Counted from the first letter of the stretch, positions 7,808-16,675 are shown. The stretch is DNA of 64,000 bases from Mycolicibacterium sp. YH-1 (GCF_022557175.1 NZ_CP092915.1:248001-312000), one strand, 5' to 3'. Program-made: numbers and translations. The notes: generated by a model not told the origin, from the letters alone.

Positions 7808-8710
7808 ATGCGAAGCGCTCCCTATCAGATACTTCACGATGGCACCCGCGTGAGCTTCGGCGGCGACGAGTTCATCTTCGTGGAAGTCGGCGAGGCGATG
7901 GACCTGGCTAAAGCGCTACGGATTCAGGCGATCACGACTGCCTTGGCGCAGACTGACGTCGTCGGCCTGGTCGACATCGTTCCCGCCAATGCGAGCTACA
8001 TGCTGCGGATCGAGCCGGAGTTGGCTGAGCAGCGGCAGTTGATCGGGTTGATGGCGGAACTGCACCAGCGATTCGCCGACTCGAACGCCGTCACTCTCGA
8101 CACCGAGATCGTGGAGATCCCGGTGTGGTACGACGACCCGTGGTCAGCGGAGACGTGCATGCGTTTCCGCGACCACCATCAATCCGACACCGAGACCGAC
8201 ATTCAGTACACCGCGCGGGTCAACGGATTCTCGTCGGTCGACGAGCTCGTCCTGGCGCACTCGTCGGCCCCCTTCATCGTGACCTTCCCGTGCTTCAAAC
8301 CGGGAAACACCGAGAGCGTTCAACTCGTGGAGCGCAGCAGACAGATACAGGCGCCGAAATACCTGCGCCCGCGCACGGATACCCCAGCCCGGGCCGTAGC
8401 GCACGGCGGCGCCTTCACCGTTGTGTATCCCACCCGCGGGGTTGGCGGATACCAGCTCCTCGGCCGGTCGCCCGTGCCGGTCGTCGATCTGACCCAGAGC
8501 ATTCCCGGGTTCGAGACCTCCATGGTGCTCACGCGGGCGGCAAGCCTTCTCAAGTTTCGCGTCATCGACGGCGATGAGTACCGGCACACGCGTGAGTGCT
8601 CGAAAGCGGGTCACTATGAGTACAGACGTCGTCCAGTAACCTTCGAGCTGGCCCGCTATCTCCAGAATCCGGACGCGTATGCGGCCGCGCTCACGGGTCA
8701 CCTCCGATGA
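7808..8710 (+). CDS. PxpB/KipI-like carboxyltransferase-domain subunit, divergent
   Basis: A 300-residue protein of the allophanate-hydrolase-subunit-1 (PxpB/KipI) family, longer than the usual 210-240 residues. Family features are the EIPVWYDD strand, an FKPG element where PxpB has GFQPGF, and GGYQLLGRSP near the C-terminal half. The usual PR-x-VPAGSVGI block is replaced by a different segment (about residues 181-205), so catalysis or ATP use may be altered. ATG 7808 comes 2 bases after the PxpA-like stop, and the gene overlaps the PxpC-like start by 4 bases, so the three subunits are made together. E. coli PxpB handles ATP-dependent phosphorylation of oxoproline; whether that holds here is open. 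Confidence 0.82.
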   Translation: MRSAPYQILHDGTRVSFGGDEFIFVEVGEAMDLAKALRIQAITTALAQTDVVGLVDIVPANASYMLRIEPELAEQRQLIGLMAELHQRFADSNAVTLDTEIVEIPVWYDDPWSAETCMRFRDHHQSDTETDIQYTARVNGFSSVDELVLAHSSAPFIVTFPCFKPGNTESVQLVERSRQIQAPKYLRPRTDTPARAVAHGGAFTVVYPTRGVGGYQLLGRSPVPVVDLTQSIPGFETSMVLTRAASLLKFRVIDGDEYRHTRECSKAGHYEYRRRPVTFELARYLQNPDAYAAALTGHLR

Positions 8711-9699
8711 TCACCGTGTGTCATGCTGGCGCGTACACGCTCATCCAGGACCTGGGGCGCGCGGGGCACTACGCGATGGGGTTGCCCCCGTCCGGGGCGC
8801 TCGATCAGTTCTCGCATCGCTGCGCCAACCTCCTGGTGGGCAATGATCCCAACGCGGCAACGCTCGAAATCACCATGATCGGACCGACACTCGAGTTCGC
8901 CACGTCGGCTCGAGTGGCCATCACGGGCGGTGATGTGCCGGTCTGGATCGATGGCGAGCCGCACGACAGTTGGCGCACGCTCGCCGTGCGTTCGGGGCAG
9001 ACATTGACCGTCGGCGCGTTGCACACCGGCTGCCGCGCCTACCTGGCTGTCCGCGGTGGCATCGACTGCCCTCCCTTTCTCGGGAGCCGTTCGACGTACG
9101 TCAGCTCCGCCATGGGTGGACTCAGCGGCTCGGCTCTGGCAGCCGGTGACCGGCTTTCGATCGGCAGTGACTCAGCAACCCCATGCCCCGGGGTGGGTAG
9201 CACCGTCGACAACCACCTGCGGCCGCCTCTCGGGGGTGAGGTCCACCGCGTGCGTGTCGTGGAAGGGCTGTGCCACTACCGATTCGATCCCGATAGTGTT
9301 GATGTCTTCTTCTCCTCGACCTTCACGGTCTCCTCGGTGTCCGACCGCACGGGATACCGCCTGATCGGGCCACCACTCGAATTCGTGCCCCGTGAACCGC
9401 CTTTCGGCGCTGGTGACAATCCGAGCAACGTCGTCGATCTCGGATATCCGATGGGGTCTATCCAGGTCCCCAATGGTGAGGAGCCCATATGCCTGCTGCG
9501 CGATGCAGTCACCGGTGGGGGATACGCCACCATCGGCACTGTCATCACCAGTGACCTGGACCTGATCGCGCAGATGAAGGCGCCGGACGCGATTCAGTTC
9601 ACACCCGTCTCGCTCGACAACGCCATGTCAGCGAGGAGAGTCCAACGACAGCGACTGAGAGAAGTGGAATTTGGCCTCAGACTTCTAGAACTCTTCTAG
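8707..9699 (+). CDS. PxpC/KipA-like biotin-dependent-carboxyltransferase-fold subunit
   Basis: A 330-residue allophanate-hydrolase-subunit-2 (PxpC/KipA, urea-amidolyase CT) protein. Typical elements are the N-terminal TLIQDLGRAGHYAMGLPPSG, the LEITMIGPTLEF strand, AITGGDVPVWIDG, the RAYLAVRGGID block and a YPMGSIQVPNGEEPICLLRD segment. This subunit keeps its family signatures better than the A and B partners. ATG 8707 overlaps the PxpB-like stop (ATGA). It presumably pairs with PxpB-like to form the carboxyltransferase-like complex. No biotin carboxylase or biotin carrier gene is nearby, arguing for an oxoprolinase-type reaction over a urea-carboxylase-type one. Confidence 0.88.
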   Translation: MITVCHAGAYTLIQDLGRAGHYAMGLPPSGALDQFSHRCANLLVGNDPNAATLEITMIGPTLEFATSARVAITGGDVPVWIDGEPHDSWRTLAVRSGQTLTVGALHTGCRAYLAVRGGIDCPPFLGSRSTYVSSAMGGLSGSALAAGDRLSIGSDSATPCPGVGSTVDNHLRPPLGGEVHRVRVVEGLCHYRFDPDSVDVFFSSTFTVSSVSDRTGYRLIGPPLEFVPREPPFGAGDNPSNVVDLGYPMGSIQVPNGEEPICLLRDAVTGGGYATIGTVITSDLDLIAQMKAPDAIQFTPVSLDNAMSARRVQRQRLREVEFGLRLLELF

Positions 9700-9873
9700 T
9701 GCCCAAACGCAGTACACCCCAGCTGGACACCCCCGCCAGGCACATGACCTCGCCGTTCACCGACATCGAGACTACGTGCCAAGGACGACCGGCGACAGGC
9801 CCAGAACCTGTGATCGTGCACACCAACCCGACGAGCGCTCTTTCCCGAAAGTGCTACCCCCTCAGGAGTTTCG

Positions 9874-11148
9874 ATGCCAACCCACGATGCCAGCACGGCC
9901 GCGGCCGCCGCACCAGCGGCCGATAGCCGCGCCTATCTCCCCGCAGCCACTCTGGGTGGCCGCGCGCTGTTCCTGCTTCTCATCCTCGACCTCGCCTACT
10001 TCATCAATGCGATGGACCGCCAGGTCTTCTCGATCCTGCTGCCCGACATCAAGACCGCCTATGGATTGACCGGCGGCCAGGCAGGCATCATCGCGACGAT
10101 CTTCACCCTCGGCATGGGACTGGCGGGAATACCGGCCGGCTACCTCGCTGACCGTTTTGGCCGCAAGAGGATCATCCTGATCAGCCTCGCCATCTTCTCG
10201 GTCAGCGTTGCGCTGCAGGCCACCGCCCTCGGCATCGTCGATATGACGTTGTGGCGCGTCCTGTCCGGCGTTGGCGAGGGAATGCAGAATGCCGCGCTAT
10301 TCGCCGCCGTCGGAGCATATTTCAGTCGCAACCGTGGATTCGCAATCGGTTCCATCAACGCGGCGTTCGGCCTGGGCGCCTTCACCGGCCCGATCCTCGG
10401 CGGTGCCATCGTCGCAGCCACCGGCGACTGGCGAGTTCCACTCGTCATCTTCGGCGGCATCGGAATCATAATCTTGATTCTGCTCCTGACGCTGGTACCC
10501 GAGTCCGTGACAGAAGTCGGCCGAAGTACACCCGCGAGCGACGCAAAGCGCAACGCTGACGAGACCGCACTGGGGTTCATCAACCGACGCGTCATCTGCG
10601 GTGCGATCGCCGCTGTGGCCGCAGGCTTCACCATTTATGGATACCTCGGCCTGTACCCCACATATCTGCGCGAGGCACATGGGTTCACAGCGACGCAGGC
10701 GGGCTGGGCAGCCAGCATGTTCGGCATCGGCGCACTCGGGGCGCTCGTGGGTGGTGCCATCGCCGATCGCGTCGACCAACGGATGCTGAACGTCGTCGGC
10801 TTCCTCGGCATCATGGGTCTCGGTGTTGCCATCTTCGCATTCACCACACCCCTGCCTGTGCAGATGTTCTTCTCACTGCTGCTTGGCATCTCATTCACCG
10901 GCATCGTCTACACCAACACCAGCACACTGCTGCAACGCTCTGTTGACGTCAAATACGTCGGTCGAGTGAGCGGACTCTTCGTAGCCGCCATGTACATCCC
11001 CGCCAGCGCCTCGGGTTACTTCTTCGCCCATATGCGCGACAGCTTCGGTTGGGAGATCGCAGGAGTCGTCCAACTGACGGTGATTCCCATCATCGGTTTG
11101 GTGGCGATGGCGGCGATGGGAAGAGCCCCGGCCGGGGGCAACCGATGA
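9874..11148 (+). CDS. MFS transporter, probable importer for the catabolic cluster
   Basis: A 424-residue major facilitator with about 12 hydrophobic segments in two halves. It carries the loop 2-3 motif GYLADRFGRKR and a DRQV charge in helix 1 typical of sugar-acid/aromatic-acid and spinster-like families. ATG 9874 follows AGGAG (9863-9867). The 174 bases between it and the PxpC-like gene hold no gene. The stop overlaps the in-frame ATG 11145 of the next reading frame, so it is coupled to the CocE-type hydrolase. From context it should carry the substrate that the kinase/lyase and PxpABC-like enzymes degrade; the direction of transport is inferred. Confidence 0.88.
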   Translation: MPTHDASTAAAAAPAADSRAYLPAATLGGRALFLLLILDLAYFINAMDRQVFSILLPDIKTAYGLTGGQAGIIATIFTLGMGLAGIPAGYLADRFGRKRIILISLAIFSVSVALQATALGIVDMTLWRVLSGVGEGMQNAALFAAVGAYFSRNRGFAIGSINAAFGLGAFTGPILGGAIVAATGDWRVPLVIFGGIGIIILILLLTLVPESVTEVGRSTPASDAKRNADETALGFINRRVICGAIAAVAAGFTIYGYLGLYPTYLREAHGFTATQAGWAASMFGIGALGALVGGAIADRVDQRMLNVVGFLGIMGLGVAIFAFTTPLPVQMFFSLLLGISFTGIVYTNTSTLLQRSVDVKYVGRVSGLFVAAMYIPASASGYFFAHMRDSFGWEIAGVVQLTVIPIIGLVAMAAMGRAPAGGNR

Positions 11149-11195
11149 ATCAGCCTCACCTGACGAGATTCGCAACAACAAGGGAAGGGTCCGAC

Positions 11196-12941
11196 ATGTC
11201 CGAGCACTACCCACCGATAAACGATCTACGGGACGGCATGCGCGTCGACTGGGACGTGAGAATCACGATGGACGACGGTGTCACGCTCGCCGCCGACATC
11301 TTCCGCCCCGACGACGACCAGCCGCACCCGGTGCTTCTGGCCGCCAGCCCGTACGGGAAGGGCCTGCCGTTCGCGGTGGGCTTCGCCAGCCAATTGCGCA
11401 GCCTCCTCACCGAACACCCCGAGGTCGCCGCGTCCTCGTCGAATGAGTACCAGGTGTGGGAGTACCCCGACCCCGAGCGTTGGGTGCCTGCCGGATACGT
11501 CTGCGTCCGCATCGACACCCGCGGGGCCGGCGCGAGCGAGGGAGCGATCGACTTCTTCTCACCGCGTGAGACGCAGGACCTGTACGACTGCATTGAGTGG
11601 GCCGCCGCGCAGCCGTGGAGCAACGGCAAGGTGGGGTTGCTCGGCATCTCGTATCTGGCAAGCAATCAGTGGCAGGTCGCCGAACTGGCGCCGCCGCACC
11701 TCGCTGCGATCTGCCCGTGGGAGGGTGCTTCCGACTTCTTCCGTGAGTACACCCACCACGGTGGCATCGCCACCGAGTTCATGCCGAGCTGGATGCCCTA
11801 TCAGGTGAAGAGTGTCCAGCACGGCCGCGGGGATGCGCAGCTCAACCCGCACACCGGGCGGCGGGTCTCGGGCAAGCCCATCCGCTCCGAGCGTGAGCTG
11901 GAGGACAACGCAATCGCCATCGGCGACGTCCTGCGCGCCAATCCGACACTCGGCGAATACTACCGCGACCGCTCGGCCGTACTCGAGAAGATCACGCTTC
12001 CAGTTCTTTCCGCGTCCAACTGGGGTGGCATGGGTCTGCACTCGCGTGGGAACTTCGAGGGCTTCTCTCGCGTTGCATCGGAGCAGAAATGGCTTGAAGT
12101 CCACGGGCTGGAGCACTGGACCGAGTTCTACACCGACTACGGTCTCGCCATTCAGCGGCAGTTCTTCGACCACTTCCTCAAGGGTGAAGACAACGGGTGG
12201 GATCGCCGACCGCCGGTGCAGCTCAAGGTGCGCACTCCGAACGACTTCTTCGTGCGCCAGGAGAACGAGTGGCCACTTGCCAGAACCCAGTGGACGCGGT
12301 TCTACCTCGACGCGAGTTGCGGAATGCTCTCGGAGACAACGCCATCTGGCGACAGCCACGCGGCGTTCAAGGCCCGCTCGGAGGGCGTCATGTTCAAGAC
12401 GCCGGTGTTCGACGACGACATCGAGATCACGGGGCCGGCGGCACTGAAACTGTTCGTGTCGTCGACCACCGCCGACGCGGACCTCTTCGTCACCATGCAC
12501 CTGTTCGACCCCAGCGGCACCGAAGTGCTCTTCCCGACGGCGTTCGAGCCCCACGGGCCCCTCGCTCAGGGGTGGCTGCGGATGTCGCACAGGGCGCTCG
12601 ACGAGGATCGGTCGCTGCCGTACCGGCCGTGGCACCACCACACCGAGATTGCCCCGCTGACACCCGGAGAGACCTACGAGGCCGACGTCGAGATCTGGCC
12701 GTTCTCCATCGTCGCCCCGGCCGGGTACCAGATCGGACTGTCGGTGCGCGGCCAGGACTACACCCACGACCTGGCTGGCGAGCCGGAGATCACCTACGGC
12801 CGCGAGATTCGCGGTAGCGGTGCCTACTGGCACGAACTCCCCGGCGACCGGGACAATCCCGTCTACGACGGCGAGACCACGCTCATCGGACGAGCCAGTC
12901 ACCGGCCATATGTCCTGCTGCCCGTGATCCCGAAGTCCTAG
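11196..12941 (+). CDS. CocE/NonD-family (peptidase S15-like) hydrolase
   Basis: About 581 residues from ATG 11196, behind the purine-rich AAGGGAAGGG. An alternative ATG at 11145 overlaps the MFS stop and would add 17 residues. It has the alpha/beta-hydrolase core of X-Pro dipeptidyl-peptidase and cocaine esterase: IRIDTRGAGASEG (oxyanion region), a serine nucleophile in GLLGISYLASNQW, and a His in LEHWTEFY. A C-terminal jelly-roll XPP domain follows (about 370-575: ITGPAALKLFVSSTTADADL and VRGQDY). No signal peptide is seen, so it is probably cytoplasmic. Such enzymes cut esters or amides. As the last gene of the cluster it may release the amino-alcohol or lactam part of a larger compound. 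Confidence 0.88.
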   Translation: MSEHYPPINDLRDGMRVDWDVRITMDDGVTLAADIFRPDDDQPHPVLLAASPYGKGLPFAVGFASQLRSLLTEHPEVAASSSNEYQVWEYPDPERWVPAGYVCVRIDTRGAGASEGAIDFFSPRETQDLYDCIEWAAAQPWSNGKVGLLGISYLASNQWQVAELAPPHLAAICPWEGASDFFREYTHHGGIATEFMPSWMPYQVKSVQHGRGDAQLNPHTGRRVSGKPIRSERELEDNAIAIGDVLRANPTLGEYYRDRSAVLEKITLPVLSASNWGGMGLHSRGNFEGFSRVASEQKWLEVHGLEHWTEFYTDYGLAIQRQFFDHFLKGEDNGWDRRPPVQLKVRTPNDFFVRQENEWPLARTQWTRFYLDASCGMLSETTPSGDSHAAFKARSEGVMFKTPVFDDDIEITGPAALKLFVSSTTADADLFVTMHLFDPSGTEVLFPTAFEPHGPLAQGWLRMSHRALDEDRSLPYRPWHHHTEIAPLTPGETYEADVEIWPFSIVAPAGYQIGLSVRGQDYTHDLAGEPEITYGREIRGSGAYWHELPGDRDNPVYDGETTLIGRASHRPYVLLPVIPKS

Positions 12942-12965
12942 CCTGAGGTCGCGCAGAACACGGTT

Positions 12966-14066
12966 CTAGTCAAACGCGATGATCTGCCGTACCGCCTGCC
13001 CGTCGGCCAGTTGATCCATTCCCTCGTTGATCTGATCGAGCGTGATCGTGGACGACACCAGCGACTCGACGGGCAGGCGCCCGGCCCGCCACATCTCGAC
13101 GAACCGGGGAATGTCGCGCGCAGGCACTGACGAGCCGAGGTAGCTGCCGATGAGCGATCGCCCCTCGGCGACGAAGCTCAACGGGGACACGCTGATTCGG
13201 GCATCGGGCCGCGGCAGCCCCACGGTGACCGTCCGTCCGCCGGGTGCGGTCAGCGCGAGGGCCGTCTCCAGGGCCGCCGGGTGGCCGACCGCCTCGATCA
13301 CCACCTCAGCCCGCAGATCGCCCACGTCGTCCGGCGCATACGCCGCGTGGGCGCCGAGTTCGATTGCCCGGGAGAGCTTCTCGGGCACTTGATCGACGGC
13401 CACGACTCGTACGCCATCGTGGGCCAGGGCTGTGATCATCGCCGCCATGCCGACACCACCCATCCCCACGATCGCCACGGTCTGGCCCGGCCGCGGCTGG
13501 CCTGCGTTGAGCACCGCGCCGCCGCCGGTCAGCACCGCGCACCCCAGCAGTGAGGCGACCACGGGCGGCACGTCGTCGTCGACGGGGACCACCGATCGCC
13601 GGTCAACGACGGCGTGGGTGGCGAACGCCGAGACGCCGAGGTGGTGCAGCACGGTGGTGCCGTCACGGCTCAGGCGCACATCACCGTCGAGCAGCGTGCC
13701 GGCCGCGTTGGCCGCGCTGCCTGCGCTGCACGGCGCGAGGCCGTCGGTGGCACATGCACGGCAGTCGCCGCACCGCGGCAGAAACGTCATGACCACCCGT
13801 TGACCCACCGCGATGTCGCCGACCGCGGAGCCGACGGCCTCGACCACGCCCGCCGCCTCGTGGCCGAGCAGCATCGGTACGGGCCGGACCCGGTTGCCGT
13901 CGACAACCGACAGGTCGGAGTGACAGAGGCCGGCCGCCTCGATGCGGACCAGCAGCTCGTCGTCGCCGGGCGGTGCGAGGTCGAGATCGGTGACCCTCAA
14001 CGGCTGCGACTCGGCGTAGCGCCGCGGTGCTCCGATGCGTTCGAGAACAGCTCCCCGGATTCTCAT
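12966..14066 (-). CDS. adhE1: Zinc-dependent alcohol dehydrogenase, AdhE1 (Rv0162c) homologue
   Basis: A 366-residue medium-chain zinc alcohol dehydrogenase. Catalytic zinc ligands appear in AGLCHSD and LLGHEAAG, the structural zinc cysteines in CGDCRACATDGLAPC, and the NAD-binding loop in GMGGVGMAA. Its place beside Rv0163-like and Rv0164-like genes and mce1R matches Rv0162c (adhE1) of M. tuberculosis. The symbol rests on family plus synteny. It is divergent from the thioesterase at 14102 (35 bases between starts) and converges on the CocE-type gene. It is likely cytoplasmic and NAD-dependent; the substrate is unknown. Confidence 0.87.
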   Translation of the reverse strand: MRIRGAVLERIGAPRRYAESQPLRVTDLDLAPPGDDELLVRIEAAGLCHSDLSVVDGNRVRPVPMLLGHEAAGVVEAVGSAVGDIAVGQRVVMTFLPRCGDCRACATDGLAPCSAGSAANAAGTLLDGDVRLSRDGTTVLHHLGVSAFATHAVVDRRSVVPVDDDVPPVVASLLGCAVLTGGGAVLNAGQPRPGQTVAIVGMGGVGMAAMITALAHDGVRVVAVDQVPEKLSRAIELGAHAAYAPDDVGDLRAEVVIEAVGHPAALETALALTAPGGRTVTVGLPRPDARISVSPLSFVAEGRSLIGSYLGSSVPARDIPRFVEMWRAGRLPVESLVSSTITLDQINEGMDQLADGQAVRQIIAFD

Positions 14067-14101
14067 GACCTCCAGACTGCCCTGCCTGACAGACTGGCGC
14101 G

Positions 14102-14542
14102 ATGAGCGTCGACGAACGATCGCTGCGGGCAGGCGACTTTCCGGTGCACTGGCCTGTGTTGACGCGGTGGACCGACAACGACATGTTCGGGCACCTCAAC
14201 AACGCGGTCTACTACGAGCTGTTCGACACCGCGATCAATGCGTGGATCAACACCAGCGTCGACGTGGACCCGGTCACCGCGCCGTGGCTCGGCGTCGTGG
14301 CCGAGTCGGGCTGCCGCTTCTTCGCGGAGTTGAAGTTCCCCGACCCGCTGGTGGTGGGGCTAGCCGTCACCCGACTGGGCACCAGCAGCGTCACCTACCG
14401 GACCGCACTGTTCGACTCGTCGGCCCAGGCGCCCGTTGCGGCGGTCGGGCACTGGGTGCACGTCTACGTCGACAGATCCACCCGCCGACCCGTCCCGATC
14501 CCGGAGACCGTCCGGACACTCCTGGCCACCGCCGAGGTCTGA
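14102..14542 (+). CDS. Hotdog-fold acyl-CoA thioesterase, Rv0163 homologue
   Basis: A 146-residue 4HBT hotdog protein. The N-terminal RWTDNDMFGHLNNAVYYE matches the catalytic segment of acyl-CoA thioesterases, with the acidic residue before the HxNN turn. It should hydrolyse acyl-CoA esters in the cytoplasm. ATG 14102 is the first start after the divergent adhE1 promoter. In M. tuberculosis the equivalent gene lies directly before Rv0164. Here a convergent hydroxyacid dehydrogenase gene, with only 3 bases between the two stops, separates them. Confidence 0.85.
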   Translation: MSVDERSLRAGDFPVHWPVLTRWTDNDMFGHLNNAVYYELFDTAINAWINTSVDVDPVTAPWLGVVAESGCRFFAELKFPDPLVVGLAVTRLGTSSVTYRTALFDSSAQAPVAAVGHWVHVYVDRSTRRPVPIPETVRTLLATAEV

Positions 14543-14545
14543 CGG

Positions 14546-15490
14546 CTAGGTCTGTCCGTCGAGCCACTCGGCCATGGCAGCGACGGCGTCGCGGAAGAAG
14601 ATCCGGTACGGGCGGTCGGCGACATAGCCGATGTGTGGCGTGGCCGTCACGTTGGGCATGGTGCGCAGCGGGTGGTCGGCGGGCAGGGGTTCGACGTCGA
14701 ACACGTCGAGACCCGCGCCGGCGATCGAGCCCGAGCGCAGCGCGTCGATCAGTGCGCCCTCGTCGACGATGGGTCCACGCGACGTGTTGACCAGCAGCGC
14801 GGACGGTTTCATCGCCGCGAGTTCAGCGGCGCCGATCAGGCCCAGGGACCGTTCGCTGAGCTTGAGGTGGACGGTCACGACGTCCGCGGTGGCGAAGAAC
14901 TCCTCGCGGGGCAGGTAGCGGGCACCGGCGTCCTGCGCAGCCTCGGCAGTCAGGTTCTGGCTCCACGCCACGACGTCCATTCCGAATGCCGCGCCGACGC
15001 GCGCGACCCGTGAGCCGATGCGGCCGAGGCCGAGCACGCCGAGCACTCGGCGATCGAGCTCGCGGCCGACGGTGGTCTGCCAGCCCCCCTCCGCCACTGA
15101 CTGCCGTTCGGCGACGAGGTGACGTGCCGCGGCCAGGATGAGCGCCCAGGTGAGCTCGACCGTGGATCCGATGGATCCGCCTGTCGTGCTCACGTGGATG
15201 CCGAGGTCAGCGGCCGCCTCCGTGTCGATCGAGGCGTTGACGTTGCCCGTGGAGGCGATCATCCGCAGCCGGGGGAGCCTTTCGAGGATGCTGCGGGGCA
15301 ACGGAGTTCGCTCGCGCATGACGAACACCACGTCGAACGGCGCCAACCGTGCGACGAGTTCGTCGGCGTCGAAGACGTGGTCGGCGAAGACGGTGACGGA
15401 CGCCCGCGCCGTGACGGGTGACCAGTCGGCCATACTCAGCGCGACGTTCTGGTAGTCGTCAAGGACTGCGATCCGGATTGGGGTGCTCAT
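14546..15490 (-). CDS. D-2-hydroxyacid dehydrogenase family protein
   Basis: A 314-residue NAD-dependent D-isomer-specific 2-hydroxyacid dehydrogenase. It has the NAD-binding GLGRIGSRVA (about 150-160), the substrate arginine in NTSRGPIVDE, the acid in DVFDVEPLP and a C-terminal His in TPHIGY. It would interconvert 2-keto acids and D-2-hydroxy acids; the exact acid is unknown. It sits between the homologues of Rv0163 and Rv0164, an insertion relative to the M. tuberculosis order as I recall it. It converges with the thioesterase and is divergent from the SRPBCC gene (41 bases between starts). Confidence 0.9.
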   Translation of the reverse strand: MSTPIRIAVLDDYQNVALSMADWSPVTARASVTVFADHVFDADELVARLAPFDVVFVMRERTPLPRSILERLPRLRMIASTGNVNASIDTEAAADLGIHVSTTGGSIGSTVELTWALILAAARHLVAERQSVAEGGWQTTVGRELDRRVLGVLGLGRIGSRVARVGAAFGMDVVAWSQNLTAEAAQDAGARYLPREEFFATADVVTVHLKLSERSLGLIGAAELAAMKPSALLVNTSRGPIVDEGALIDALRSGSIAGAGLDVFDVEPLPADHPLRTMPNVTATPHIGYVADRPYRIFFRDAVAAMAEWLDGQT

Positions 15491-15531
15491 CGGCCTCCAT
15501 CGTGTCTGTGTGGCGACGATATGCTCGCCCG

Positions 15532-15984
15532 ATGCCGTTGGTGAGCAAGACCGTAGAGGTGTCGGCCCCCGCCGAGGCGATCATGGCGATCGTCGCGGAC
15601 TTCGAGGCCTATCCGGAGTGGAACGAGGAGATCAAGGGCTGCTGGATTCTGGCCCGCTACGAGGACGGTCGACCGAGCCAGTTGCGCCTGGACACCTCGG
15701 TGCAGGGCATGGACGGCACCTACATCCAGGCCGTCTACTACCCGAGCCCCACTCAGATCCAGACCGTCATGCAGCAGGGCGATCTGTTCACCAAGCAGGA
15801 ACAGGTCTTCGCCGTCGTCGAGATGGGTCCGACGACGCTGCTGACGGTCGACCTCGACGTCGAGGTCTCGATGCCGGTGCCGGCAATGATGGTGAAGAAG
15901 GTCGTCAACGACGCGCTCGATCACCTGGCAGGAAATCTGAAGACGCGGGCCGAGCAGCTCGCGTCGGGGAATCAATCCGGCTAG
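15532..15984 (+). CDS. SRPBCC (START-like) family protein, Rv0164/TB18.5 homologue
   Basis: A 150-residue polyketide-cyclase/START-like protein from ATG 15532. The N-terminal strand and helix (KTVEVSAPAEAIMAIVADFE then YPEWNEEIKG) is the usual SRPBCC opening, and the final long helix (VVNDALDHLAGNLKTRAEQL) closes the lipid-binding cavity. Such proteins bind hydrophobic ligands. Next to mce1R it corresponds to Rv0164. It converges on mce1R with a 1-base gap between stops. A carrier or sensor role for lipids imported by Mce1 is plausible but unproven. Confidence 0.85.
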   Translation: MPLVSKTVEVSAPAEAIMAIVADFEAYPEWNEEIKGCWILARYEDGRPSQLRLDTSVQGMDGTYIQAVYYPSPTQIQTVMQQGDLFTKQEQVFAVVEMGPTTLLTVDLDVEVSMPVPAMMVKKVVNDALDHLAGNLKTRAEQLASGNQSG

Positions 15985-15985
15985 G

Positions 15986-16675
15986 TCAGGTCCACAGCCC
16001 GAGTTCGTCGAGGCGGGCGGTCAGACGCCGCGCCCCGTCCTCGAACTGATCGCGGGTCAGCCGCACGGCCTCGTCGGCGTCGCGGCGGCGGAACGCGGCG
16101 ATCAACTCGCGGTGATTGGCCACGGCGGCGGCGCCCCATGACGGGTCGTCGGCGTAGATGCGAGACGGCAGGTAGCGCGTCGCGTGCAGCAGGAACCAGG
16201 CCAGCTTGGTTCGGCCCGCGGCTCGGTTGACCGCTCGGCGGAAGGCGAAATGTGCCGATGCCACCGCATCGGCGTCGCCGTCGTCGATGGCCGCGGCGGT
16301 CTCGGCGGCGAGCCCCTCGAGGTCGTTGATCTCCTCGTCGGTGATGCGAGCGGCCGCCGAGCGCACCAGTTGGGTGGCGATGGTGGCCTGCAGCCAGAAC
16401 AGATCCTCGATGTCACCGCGGGTGAACGGGGACACCACGTGTCCGCGGTGGGGTTCGAGGTCCACCATGCCCTCTCCGCGCAGCGTCCGTAGCGCCTCGC
16501 GTACCGGCGTGATGCTGACCCCGAGTTCGGCCGCGGTCTCGTCGAGTCTGATGAACGTTCCCGGCCGCAGGGTGCCCGACATGATGCGGGCGCGAAGGTG
16601 CGCGGCGACCTCATCGGAGAGTTGCTCGCGGCGGACCGCCCCGCGCGAGGAGGGTCGCGATCTGCTGGCCTTCAC
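15986..16675 (-). CDS. mce1R: GntR/FadR-family regulator of the mce1 operon
   Basis: A GntR-type regulator with a winged helix (LSDEVAAHLRARIMSG, then LDETAAELGVSITPVREALR) and an FCD/FadR ligand domain (about 100-225). Position divergent from fadD5 and yrbE1A identifies it as Mce1R, the repressor of mce1 in M. tuberculosis. I chose GTG 16675 (229 residues) because GGAG precedes it and the protein then begins directly before the DNA-binding domain. A TTG at 16780 would give 264 residues, similar to the length annotated in M. tuberculosis, but it overlaps the palindrome at 16772-16781. It is expected to sense a fatty acyl effector. Confidence 0.88.
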   Translation of the reverse strand: MKASRSRPSSRGAVRREQLSDEVAAHLRARIMSGTLRPGTFIRLDETAAELGVSITPVREALRTLRGEGMVDLEPHRGHVVSPFTRGDIEDLFWLQATIATQLVRSAAARITDEEINDLEGLAAETAAAIDDGDADAVASAHFAFRRAVNRAAGRTKLAWFLLHATRYLPSRIYADDPSWGAAAVANHRELIAAFRRRDADEAVRLTRDQFEDGARRLTARLDELGLWT

